Shown here: positions 16,669 through 24,219 of the stretch, piece after piece
Numbering within the stretch: position 1 is the first letter of the stretch
Layout: the number at the start of each line of letters is the position of its first letter
NCBI GenBank assembly: GCA_900557185.1
Contig: USRP01000005.1
Span: 1-36,777 of the forward strand
DNA from: an uncultured Mycoplasmatota bacterium
GTDB taxonomy: Bacteria; Bacillota_I; Bacilli_A; RF39; UBA660
DNA length: 36,777 bases
Direction of reading: 5' to 3'
The notes under the pieces: generated by a model
Seen by the model: only the letters and a program-made list of their open reading frames with translations
Database searches by the model: none
Told to the model about the DNA's origin: nothing
Position numbers and translations under genes: made by a program

Positions 16669-17753
16669 AAAAGAAAATATTCTTTACTGCTTATTCTCTT
16701 TCTTTAGGGGGGATAGAAAAAGCATTAGTTAACTTATTACATGTTTTAGATAAGGATAAATATGATATTACATTAGTGTTAGAAAAGAAAGAAGGTATCT
16801 TTTTAGATCAATTGCCAGAACATATTCATGTGATTGAATATGCATTAGATCATTCTAAAAATGTCCTTGTTAGAAAAATTAAAAACCGTCTTCATTTAAT
16901 AAAATGGAAAATAGGCCATAAAAATAAATATGATTTTGCGATTTCATTCGCTACATATTCGATTCCTGGAGCACATCTTGCATTGAATGCCTCAAAAGAA
17001 ACTGCTTTATGGGTTCATAACAATTATTATCAGCTTTATAATGGTAATGTCCGTGAGATGAAAAAGTTTTTTCGCCGTGTAAAGATGAAAAAATTTCGTC
17101 ATCACGTATATGTTTCTTATGATAATATGAATACTATGTTAGAATATTTTCCACAGTATAAAAATCGTTCTATGGTATGTAATAATATGATTGATTATCA
17201 AACTATGAGAAAAGAGGCTAATGAGTCAATCGATGTTGAGAAGAAAGGAATTACCTTTGTCAATGTGGGAAGACATGAAGAACATCAAAAGCGTCTATCC
17301 CGTATTATTGATGCGACAGATCGTTTAAAAAGAGAAGGTTATCAATTCCAAGTATGGTTGGTTGGAGATGGTGTGAATCATCAAAAATACATGGAACAAG
17401 TTAAAATCTTAGGGTTAGATGATACCATTATATTCTTTGGTAAACAAAAGAACCCTTATCCATACTATAAAAAGGCTGATGCCGTATTATTATCTTCTAA
17501 ATACGAAGGTTATCCTGTTGTTTTTGTAGAAGCAATGACCTTAAATAAACCAATTGTTACAACGGCTGTATCTGATTATCGAGAGATAGAGAACCGTTAT
17601 GGAATTGTTGTAGAAAATAATGCGAGTGCTATTTACGATGGTATGAAACAATTTTTAGACCATGGTTTTGAGATTTCAGAGCCTTTTGATCCACAAAAAT
17701 TTAATGATAAGATGTTAGAAATTTTTGAAAATTTAATTGAAGGAAAAAAATAA
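16665..17753 (+). CDS. GT4 glycosyltransferase
   Basis: A 362-residue family 4 GT-B enzyme. The N-terminal acceptor domain opens FFTAYSLSLGGIEKALVNLL. The C-terminal domain has VNVGRHEEHQKRLSRIIDA, VWLVGDGVN and EGYPVVFVE, the E-x7-E donor motif. It resembles the GT4 gene at 14673 throughout and probably arose from it by duplication. GGTGATGG precedes the ATG, which overlaps the stop of the previous gene. It ends the first glycan transcription unit and is followed by a hairpin with a poor T run. Confidence 0.88.
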   Translation: MKKKIFFTAYSLSLGGIEKALVNLLHVLDKDKYDITLVLEKKEGIFLDQLPEHIHVIEYALDHSKNVLVRKIKNRLHLIKWKIGHKNKYDFAISFATYSIPGAHLALNASKETALWVHNNYYQLYNGNVREMKKFFRRVKMKKFRHHVYVSYDNMNTMLEYFPQYKNRSMVCNNMIDYQTMRKEANESIDVEKKGITFVNVGRHEEHQKRLSRIIDATDRLKREGYQFQVWLVGDGVNHQKYMEQVKILGLDDTIIFFGKQKNPYPYYKKADAVLLSSKYEGYPVVFVEAMTLNKPIVTTAVSDYREIENRYGIVVENNASAIYDGMKQFLDHGFEISEPFDPQKFNDKMLEIFENLIEGKK

Positions 17754-17779
17754 ATCATTGATTTTTCAGTGATTTATTT
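17748..17779 (+). terminator. Hairpin ending the first glycan unit
   Basis: A 13-bp stem with one G-U pair joins 17748-17760 and 17767-17779. The T tract after it is short, so termination may be partial and let some transcription run into the exporter genes. Confidence 0.55.
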
Positions 17780-17806
17780 GGCTTCTATCAGGCATTATGT
17801 TATAAT
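17778..17806 (+). promoter_or_regulatory. Promoter of the exporter unit
   Basis: TTGGCT (17778-17783), a 17-bp spacer and an extended -10 TGTTATAAT (17798-17806). It drives 17830-22717. Confidence 0.7.
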
Positions 17807-17829
17807 AAAAAGAGAAATGGAGTGTTAGC

Positions 17830-18582
17830 ATGCTAAAGAAAAAAGACAAGAACAATGACATCGCCATTGAAGTGAATGATGTAGATAAATCATTTAAAGT
17901 TTATTACGATAAAGCAAATACGTTAAAAGAAAGAATTCTTTTTTGGAATCGTAATCGTCATGAAGTACGTGAAGTATTGAGTGATATTACTTTGACAATT
18001 CGTAAAGGTGAAACAGTTGCCTTAGTTGGTATTAATGGAAGTGGGAAAAGTACTTTATTAAAGTTAATGACTCAGATTATTTATCCAAATAAGGGAACAA
18101 TTAAAACATATGGAAAATTAGTATCATTATTGGAATTAGGAGCTGGATTTCATCCAGATTTTTCAGGGCGTGAAAATATTTATTTTAATGCTTCTATTTT
18201 TGGACTATCAAAAAAGGAAATTGATGCGAGATTAGATGATATTATTTCCTTTTCTGAGTTAGGAGAATATATTGATAACCCTGTACGTACTTATTCTTCT
18301 GGAATGTATATGAGACTGGCATTTTCCATTGCAATCAATGTAGATGCGGAAATTCTGTTAATTGACGAAATCTTAGCGGTTGGAGATCAACATTTCCAAG
18401 AACGTTGTTATGAGAAAATGATGGAACTAAAAAAAGAGGGAAAAACGATGGTGTTTGTAACACATAGTATGAGTGCTGTTAAGAAGTTCTGTGATCGTGC
18501 TGTATGGTTATCTAATGGACGTATTCGTATGGACGGAAATACCGAAGATGTCGTAAATGAATATTTAAAAGAATGTAGTTAG
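17830..18582 (+). CDS. Polysaccharide ABC exporter ATPase (Wzt/TagH-like)
   Basis: A 250-residue ATPase of the ABC-2 glycan exporters (Wzt, TagH, RgpD). Walker A is GINGSGKST (67-75). The typical family stretch LLELGAGFHPDFSGRENIYFN follows. The signature is the variant YSSGMYMRLAFS, Walker B is ILLIDEILAVGD, and VTHS holds the H-loop. It stops after the nucleotide-binding domain and lacks the C-terminal carbohydrate-binding domain of E. coli O9a-type Wzt, so it should not depend on a specific glycan cap. GGAGTG precedes the ATG. The permease partner is not adjacent: a large glycosyltransferase gene lies between them. Confidence 0.9.
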   Translation: MLKKKDKNNDIAIEVNDVDKSFKVYYDKANTLKERILFWNRNRHEVREVLSDITLTIRKGETVALVGINGSGKSTLLKLMTQIIYPNKGTIKTYGKLVSLLELGAGFHPDFSGRENIYFNASIFGLSKKEIDARLDDIISFSELGEYIDNPVRTYSSGMYMRLAFSIAINVDAEILLIDEILAVGDQHFQERCYEKMMELKKEGKTMVFVTHSMSAVKKFCDRAVWLSNGRIRMDGNTEDVVNEYLKECS

Positions 18583-18593
18583 GAAGTGTATTT

Positions 18594-20981
18594 ATGGCAA
18601 ATATCGATTATCGTTTAGAGCCTGGTCGTACGTTACGACCACAGAGACAATTTGAAAAACACGATCCAGTGATTAGTATTATCACTCCATCTTGGAATCC
18701 AAGTGATAAGATTTTTCAATTAGCCAACTGTATCTTAAACCAAACATATCCTTATTTTGAATGGTTGATTGTAGATGATGAATCTACAAATGATGAAAGC
18801 TTAGAATACTTCAAGAAATTAGAGAAGATGGATTCTCGTATTCAAGTGTTACATAAAAAGAATGCTGGACCTGCTAAAGCTCGTGATTATGGAGTAGAAC
18901 ATTCTAATAAGAAAACAAAGTATATTGTATTAATCGACGATGATGATTTGATGGATCCAACATTTTTAGAAACTTCATATTTTTCTATGAATACACATCC
19001 AGAAGCAAGTTGGTGTTATTCTGATAATATTAACTTTGGAGAAGAAGAAAATACTTGGAATAAGAATTTCTCAAGTGATCGTATGAAGTATGAAAATATT
19101 TTAGTTTCTCATGCTTTAATAAAAAAAGAAGATTATCTATTTGTAGGAGGATATGAATTAGAAGGTAAAGCATTATATGAAGATTGGATTTTCTGGTTAA
19201 AATTAATTGCTCAAAATAAGTTTCCAATTCATATGAGTTATTATGGATTTTGGTATCGTAGAATGCATGGTGGACAATTAAACAGTGCTAGAAAAAACCA
19301 TAAAGATAATCTATCTATGGTAAAACAATATGCCGATAAGGTAAATAATCGTGTCAAAGCGATTGAATACCCAAAAGATGATTATAATTGGGATATGATA
19401 CGTGAAGAAATTGATACGGTTGTTATTCCAAAGTATAAAAAAGATGGCAAAAAGAATATTTTAATTATCATTCCATGGATGGTTTTAGGTGGTGCTGATA
19501 AATTTAATTTAGATCTAATTCGTTTAGTTGATAAAGATAAATATCGTTTTACAGTACTATCTATGCAACCAACTGAATATGCATGGCGTCAACAGTATAG
19601 TGAGTTATGTGATGATGTATTTGATCTATCTAGTTTTATAGATCGTAAAGATTGGTTAGCGTTTATTAACTATATTATTGAATCAAGAAAGATTGATTTA
19701 GTATTAAATACAAATAGTCAGAGTGGATATGCGATGTTACCATATATTCGTGCGAAATATCCATCAATGCCAATTATGGATTATATTCATATGGAAGAAT
19801 GGTATAACCGTAATGGAGGATATTCAAGAGATTCTGCTGGTGTTGGTTCTGTGATTGATAAAACACTATTCTGTAATCAAAATAGTGAACGTATTTTAGT
19901 AGATTACTTTAAAAGAAATCCAGAATCAGTAGGAACTGTTTATATTGGAGTAGATGCTGATAAATTTAATCCTGAAAAATATGATAAAAAAGCATTACAG
20001 GAACAGTATCATATTCCAACGAATCGAACAATTATTTCTTTAATTGCTCGTATTGATTATCAAAAGCGTCCATTCTTATTGATGCAAATTATTAAGAAAA
20101 CAGTGGAAAAGAAAAAAGATGTGTTATTCTTAATTGCTGGCGATGGACCATTACTTCCTGATATTAAGAGAATTGCTCGTGATCAAGGATTAGATTCTTA
20201 TGTTCGTTTTTTAGGAAAGACAGATAAACCAGATGAATTATATGCCATTAGTGATATGACATTAAATTGCTCTATCAAAGAAGGATTAGCTCTTACTGCA
20301 TATGAATCATTAGCAATGGGAGTGCCAGTCGTATCTTGTGATGTTGGTGGTCAAAAAGAATTGATTAATAAAGATACTGGTGTTATTGTTCCATGTTTAC
20401 AAAATGAAGAAGATATTTTTGATTTTAATTATCAAGAAGAAGATATTCAAAATTATGTCGATGGAATTTTAAAGATTTCAAGTCATTTAGACCAATATAA
20501 GAAGGCATGTCGTAAACGTATCTTAGATGGCTTTACGATTGATAATATGGCTGAGAATATGCAAAAAGAATTCGAACAATTATTCAGTAAAAAAATGCCA
20601 GAAACGAGTGATCTTACAAATCATTTAGATATTACAAAAGAGTTAATTACAATGTTCTTTCTTGCTGACAAACCACAATATCAATGGTTAGTTACAAAAT
20701 ATAATCGTGATGTTTATGGTATGGATAAACCAATGGAAGAATTAAGTAAAAAAGAAAGATTCTTGTTAAAAGGACAAGCCCTTGCAGCAAGATTACATGT
20801 TCCTGAAGAAGCTGAATTATGTTTCCGTTTCTTCTATGAAATTGCAAGACAAATTAAACACTTTTTCGAATCTATTATTATGGTTCCAGTGTTACTTGTT
20901 CGTTTAGTCTTTAAGTTTATTGCCTTAGAGTATCGTCGTATTAAAAGAATCTTAAAAAGAAAGTTGAGTGGAAGAAAATGA
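18594..20981 (+). CDS. Two-domain GT2-GT4 glycosyltransferase
   Basis: A 795-residue protein with two glycosyltransferase modules. Residues 24-260 are a GT2 domain (ISIITPSWNPSDK, VDDESTND, IDDDD at 114-118). Residues 288-690 are a GT4 domain (ILIIIPWMVLGGADKFNLDL, IARIDYQKRP, LIAGDGPLLPDI and the E-x7-E motif EGLALTAYE from 563 to 571). The C-terminal 60 residues (about 735-795) carry an amphipathic or membrane-associated helix and a very basic end, likely a membrane anchor. Two active sites in one chain would let it add alternating sugars or a disaccharide. It lies between the exporter ATPase and permease genes and overlaps the permease start in ATGA, so it is probably made with the exporter. 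Confidence 0.88.
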   Translation: MANIDYRLEPGRTLRPQRQFEKHDPVISIITPSWNPSDKIFQLANCILNQTYPYFEWLIVDDESTNDESLEYFKKLEKMDSRIQVLHKKNAGPAKARDYGVEHSNKKTKYIVLIDDDDLMDPTFLETSYFSMNTHPEASWCYSDNINFGEEENTWNKNFSSDRMKYENILVSHALIKKEDYLFVGGYELEGKALYEDWIFWLKLIAQNKFPIHMSYYGFWYRRMHGGQLNSARKNHKDNLSMVKQYADKVNNRVKAIEYPKDDYNWDMIREEIDTVVIPKYKKDGKKNILIIIPWMVLGGADKFNLDLIRLVDKDKYRFTVLSMQPTEYAWRQQYSELCDDVFDLSSFIDRKDWLAFINYIIESRKIDLVLNTNSQSGYAMLPYIRAKYPSMPIMDYIHMEEWYNRNGGYSRDSAGVGSVIDKTLFCNQNSERILVDYFKRNPESVGTVYIGVDADKFNPEKYDKKALQEQYHIPTNRTIISLIARIDYQKRPFLLMQIIKKTVEKKKDVLFLIAGDGPLLPDIKRIARDQGLDSYVRFLGKTDKPDELYAISDMTLNCSIKEGLALTAYESLAMGVPVVSCDVGGQKELINKDTGVIVPCLQNEEDIFDFNYQEEDIQNYVDGILKISSHLDQYKKACRKRILDGFTIDNMAENMQKEFEQLFSKKMPETSDLTNHLDITKELITMFFLADKPQYQWLVTKYNRDVYGMDKPMEELSKKERFLLKGQALAARLHVPEEAELCFRFFYEIARQIKHFFESIIMVPVLLVRLVFKFIALEYRRIKRILKRKLSGRK

Positions 20982-21751
20982 ATGTATTTCAACGATTAAG
21001 TCAATATCGTGAATTTCTGAGAACGAGTATCCGTAAAGAAATTCGTGGTAAGTATAAAAAATCATTTTTAGGAATTTTATGGTCATTTTTAAACCCATTA
21101 CTAATGTTAATGGTTTATGCGATTATTTTCCCAATCATTTTGAAGTCACCAGAAAAAAACTATACAATGTTTTTGATGACAGCACTAATTCCTTGGACAT
21201 TCTTTACGACAGGAATTACCCAAGGTGCAGCTGTTGTAATTGCTAATGCTAATATTTTAAAGAAGGTATATTTTCCAAGAGAGATATTACCAATTTCCAT
21301 TGTAACGAGTGGACTTGTTAACTTCTTAATCTCTTGTGTAATCATTTTTATCTTTTTGATTTTTACAGGAATTGGATTTAGTAAATATTTAATCTTTTTC
21401 CCATTGTATGTTTTGATTGAATATATTTTGATTTTAGGATTCGTATTTATCCTATCATCTGTTACAGTTTATTTAAGAGACTTAGAACATATCATTGGTG
21501 TTGTAATTCAAGCATTATTCTATGCTACACCAATCGTATATTCTATGAGTATGATTCCAAAAGCATTTGACTGGGTGTTCAAGATTAATCCAATGGCTTA
21601 TGTCATTCAAGGATTTAGAGATACACTTTATTATCAGACAATGCCAGATTTACAAGGGTTGGCTATTATTGCTGTATTTAGCTTAGTTTTATTGTATGTG
21701 GGCTATAGAATTTTCTATCGTTTACAAAAGAATTTTGCAGAGGAGTTATAA
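20978..21751 (+). CDS. Polysaccharide ABC exporter permease (Wzm/TagG-like)
   Basis: A 257-residue ABC-2 permease with six hydrophobic segments. The N-terminal IRKEIRGKYKKSFLGILWSFLNPLLMLMVY is the gate-helix region typical for Wzm, TagG and RgpC. LIPWTFFTTG, KVYFPREILPI and FYATPIVYSMSMIP...NPMAYVIQGFRDTLY are also family hallmarks. It forms the membrane channel with the ATPase at 17830 and would export a lipid-linked glycan. The start overlaps the stop of the two-domain glycosyltransferase, and a GAGGAG site for the next gene follows its end. Confidence 0.92.
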   Translation: MNVFQRLSQYREFLRTSIRKEIRGKYKKSFLGILWSFLNPLLMLMVYAIIFPIILKSPEKNYTMFLMTALIPWTFFTTGITQGAAVVIANANILKKVYFPREILPISIVTSGLVNFLISCVIIFIFLIFTGIGFSKYLIFFPLYVLIEYILILGFVFILSSVTVYLRDLEHIIGVVIQALFYATPIVYSMSMIPKAFDWVFKINPMAYVIQGFRDTLYYQTMPDLQGLAIIAVFSLVLLYVGYRIFYRLQKNFAEEL

Positions 21752-21754
21752 TTT

Positions 21755-22717
21755 ATGGATAAGTTGTATATTGTAGTACCTTGTTATAATGAAGAAGAAG
21801 TATTACCAGAAACTTCAAAACGTTTAAAAGAAAAAATGAATCAGTTGATAAAAGCAAAGAAAATTTCACCTGATTCTCATGTTGTATTTGTAAATGATGG
21901 TTCAAAGGATAAAACTTGGGAGTTAATTTCTTCTTATAGTGAAAAAGATCACTTATTTGGAGGAATTAATCTATCTCGTAACCGTGGACATCAAAATGCA
22001 TTATTAGCAGGACTTATGACTGTAAAAGAAGATGCAGACATGGTTATTTCTATGGATGCAGATTTACAAGATGATATCAATGCAGTAGATAAATTTGTAG
22101 ATGCATATTATGATGGTAATGATGTTGTGTATGGAGTTCGTTCTTCTAGAAAGAAAGATACTTTCTTTAAAAGAACAACAGCACTTGCTTTTTATAAATT
22201 AATGTCTCGTATGGGAGTTGAATCTGTTTATAATCATGCAGATTATCGTCTTATGAGTAAACGTGCCTTAAATGCATTAGAAAACTTTAAAGAGGTAAAT
22301 CTATTCTTAAGAGGAATTATGCCATTAATTGGTTTTCCAAGTACCATTGTGGAATACGAAAGAAATGAAAGATTTGCTGGTGAAAGTAAATATCCATTAA
22401 AGAAAATGTTAAACTTTGCCTTAGATGGAATTACTTCATTCAGTGTAAAACCGATTCGTTTTATTACTGCAATTGGATTTTTGATTTCTGTTATCAGTGT
22501 CATTATGTTTATTTATACAATTGTAAGACATGTATTAGGATTTACAGTTGCTGGATGGAGTTCTTTAATTATTTCTCTATGGTTCTTAGGAGGAGTACAA
22601 ATCTTATCAATTGGAGTCATTGGAGAATATATTGGAAAAATATATATGGAAACAAAAGGACGTCCACGCTTTATTATTGAAAATTATATTATTCATCATA
22701 CAAAATCAAAAAAATAG
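21755..22717 (+). CDS. GtrB/DPM1-like polyprenyl-phosphate glycosyltransferase
   Basis: A 320-residue GT2 enzyme with two C-terminal membrane helices (about 235-260 and 268-293). This is the layout of GtrB, ArnC and GacI, which load a sugar onto undecaprenyl phosphate. The motifs are IVVPCYNEEEVLPET, VNDGSKDKT, SRNRGHQNALLAG and MDADLQDD (D101, D103), with ADYRLMSKRAL and FAGESKYPLKKM further on. Such lipid-linked sugars are flipped and used to decorate a wall glycan outside the cell. The GtrA-like domain needed for flipping is found fused to another protein at 23260, so the pair probably cooperates. GAGGAG precedes the ATG. It ends this transcription unit. Confidence 0.88.
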   Translation: MDKLYIVVPCYNEEEVLPETSKRLKEKMNQLIKAKKISPDSHVVFVNDGSKDKTWELISSYSEKDHLFGGINLSRNRGHQNALLAGLMTVKEDADMVISMDADLQDDINAVDKFVDAYYDGNDVVYGVRSSRKKDTFFKRTTALAFYKLMSRMGVESVYNHADYRLMSKRALNALENFKEVNLFLRGIMPLIGFPSTIVEYERNERFAGESKYPLKKMLNFALDGITSFSVKPIRFITAIGFLISVISVIMFIYTIVRHVLGFTVAGWSSLIISLWFLGGVQILSIGVIGEYIGKIYMETKGRPRFIIENYIIHHTKSKK

Positions 22718-22742
22718 GGCTATTAATTCTTAGCTCTTTTTT
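22717..22742 (+). terminator. Terminator of the exporter unit
   Basis: GGGCTA (22717-22722) and TAGCTC (22731-22736) pair with one G-U pair, followed by six T. The stem is short, so strength is moderate. Confidence 0.6.
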
Positions 22743-22744
22743 CA

Positions 22745-22773
22745 TAGACGAATGGAAGAAAGTATTGTATAAT
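22745..22773 (+). promoter_or_regulatory. Promoter of the Alg14/Alg13-like unit
   Basis: TAGACG (22745-22750) and TATAAT (22768-22773) are 17 bp apart. The -10 box is perfect and the -35 box is a 4/6 match. Confidence 0.6.
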
Positions 22774-22789
22774 AAGAGTGGTGAAGAAC

Positions 22790-23260
22790 ATGAAAAAAGT
22801 ATTATTTATTTCATCAACAGGGGGACATTTTAACGAGTTGATGCAACTAGAAAGTATGTTTTCTAAATATGATTATCACATCATTACAGAGAAAACAAAA
22901 TCTAGTAAAAGTTTAAAAGATAAATATGCAGGACGTATTGATTTTTTAATTTATGGAACAAAATCACATCCGATTACATATCCATTTAAATTACTTGCAA
23001 ATTGTTTTAAAAGCGCTTATTTTTATTTAAAAGTACATCCAGATTATATTATTACTACTGGAACACATACAGCGGGACCAATGTGTTGTATTGGTAAAAT
23101 CATGGGTAGTCGTATTATTTATATTGAATCTTTTGCCAACATTCATACCAAAACAGCAACTGGTAAATTACTTTATCCAATTTCTGATTTATTTATCGTC
23201 CAATGGAAAGATATGACAAAATTATATAAAGATTCAAAATATGGAGGTTGGATTTATTAA
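22790..23260 (+). CDS. Alg14/PssD-like glycosyltransferase subunit
   Basis: A 156-residue protein of the Alg14/PssD/Cps14F group, the membrane-linked half of a two-part GT28-like transferase. I start at ATG 22790 after GTGGTGAAG; the frame opens 12 bases earlier at GTG. Family features are VLFISSTGGHFNELMQL (4-20), TGTHTAGPMCCIGK and GSRIIYIESFANIHTKTATGK, with LYPISDLFIVQW near the end. Its catalytic partner, an Alg13-like protein, is encoded next in a 1-bp TAATG overlap. Together they would transfer a hexose to a lipid-linked acceptor, as Cps14F/Cps14G do in pneumococcus. Confidence 0.85.
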   Translation: MKKVLFISSTGGHFNELMQLESMFSKYDYHIITEKTKSSKSLKDKYAGRIDFLIYGTKSHPITYPFKLLANCFKSAYFYLKVHPDYIITTGTHTAGPMCCIGKIMGSRIIYIESFANIHTKTATGKLLYPISDLFIVQWKDMTKLYKDSKYGGWIY

Positions 23261-24159
23261 TGGTTTTTGTAGTATTAGGAACAAATGATAAAGATTTTTC
23301 TCGATTATTAAAAGCAATTGATTATGAAATAGAAAATGGTACTATAAAAGATGAAGTAATTGTACAGAGTGGGAAAACAAAATATAAAACAGATCGTATG
23401 AAAGTAATTGATTTCTTATCCATGGATGAATTTAATCAGTATATTGATAAAGCAGATTATATTATTACTCATGGTGGAGTAGGAACTATTTTGGATAGTT
23501 TAAAGAAAGATAAAAAAATAATTGCTGTTCCTCGTTTAAAGAAATATAAAGAACATGTCAATGATCATCAAATTCAAATTATATCTGAGTTTGAAAAAGA
23601 TGGTTATTTATTAGGTGTAGAAGATTTAAATGAATTAGGAACTGCTATTAAAAAAATAAAGAAGTTTAAACCTAAGAAATTTCATTCCAATCAAAAGAAA
23701 TTTATAAAATTACTAGATAATTACATTAAAAAAGACAATCATACAAGTTGGTATAATCAGTATCGAGAGATGATTAATTATTTAGTATTTGGTGGTTTAA
23801 CTACAGTTGTCAATATTGTTTCATTTTTTATTATGGATTTAATTGGAATTAATACTTATGTAAATAATACAATAGCTTGGATTGTATCTGTTATTTTCGC
23901 ATATGTTACAAATAAAGTGTTTGTCTTTGAGAGTAAGACGACAAATCGTAAGGAATTGACAAAGGAAATTAGTTCTTTCTTTGCTGCTCGTTTATTTTCA
24001 TACGTAGTAGATATGGTTGGAATGTATTTGTTTGTAAGTGTGATGATGGCAAATAAGATGTTAGCGAAAGTAATTATGAATGTAGTTGTCATTGTGATTA
24101 ATTATATCTTTAGTAAATTATTCATTTTTAATCAAGATAAAAATGCAAAGAAGGCCTGA
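23260..24159 (+). CDS. Alg13/PssE-like transferase fused to a GtrA-like membrane domain
   Basis: A 299-residue fusion. I start at ATG 23260; GGAGG lies 12 bp upstream, and the earlier TTG at 23248 would directly abut it. Residues 1-165 are an Alg13/PssE/Cps14G catalytic domain: FVVLGTNDKDFSRLLKAID, THGGVGTILDSL and VPRLKKYKEHVNDHQ. Residues 188-295 form a four-helix GtrA-like domain: FGGLTTVVNIVSF, IAWIVSVIFAYVTNKVFVF, a third helix, and VIVINYIFSKLFIF. GtrA proteins are usually separate and are thought to flip lipid-linked sugars. A fusion to an Alg13-like domain ties sugar transfer to the membrane and possibly to flipping. It closes the glycan region. Confidence 0.85.
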   Translation: MVFVVLGTNDKDFSRLLKAIDYEIENGTIKDEVIVQSGKTKYKTDRMKVIDFLSMDEFNQYIDKADYIITHGGVGTILDSLKKDKKIIAVPRLKKYKEHVNDHQIQIISEFEKDGYLLGVEDLNELGTAIKKIKKFKPKKFHSNQKKFIKLLDNYIKKDNHTSWYNQYREMINYLVFGGLTTVVNIVSFFIMDLIGINTYVNNTIAWIVSVIFAYVTNKVFVFESKTTNRKELTKEISSFFAARLFSYVVDMVGMYLFVSVMMANKMLAKVIMNVVVIVINYIFSKLFIFNQDKNAKKA

Positions 24160-24177
24160 GAGCTCTTCTTTTTTTAT
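24148..24177 (+). terminator. Terminator of the glycan region
   Basis: AAAGAAG (24148-24154) pairs with CTTCTTT (24166-24172) around an 11-base loop and runs into a T tract. The stop codon is within the loop. Confidence 0.65.
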
Positions 24178-24185
24178 TAAATTTA

Positions 24186-24194
24186 TGATATGAT
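24186..24194 (+). promoter_or_regulatory. Extended -10 promoter of essC-esaB
   Basis: TGATATGAT (24186-24194) fits an extended -10 element with one mismatch in TATAAT. No good -35 box is visible, because that position falls in the preceding terminator. Confidence 0.45.
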
Positions 24195-24219
24195 GGAAGA
24201 GATAATAAGGGTGAGGCTC

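Noticed and set aside
24190..24219. EssC start at 24190
   Set aside because: It overlaps the promoter -10 region and lacks a ribosome site; ATG 24220 follows GGGTGAGG.
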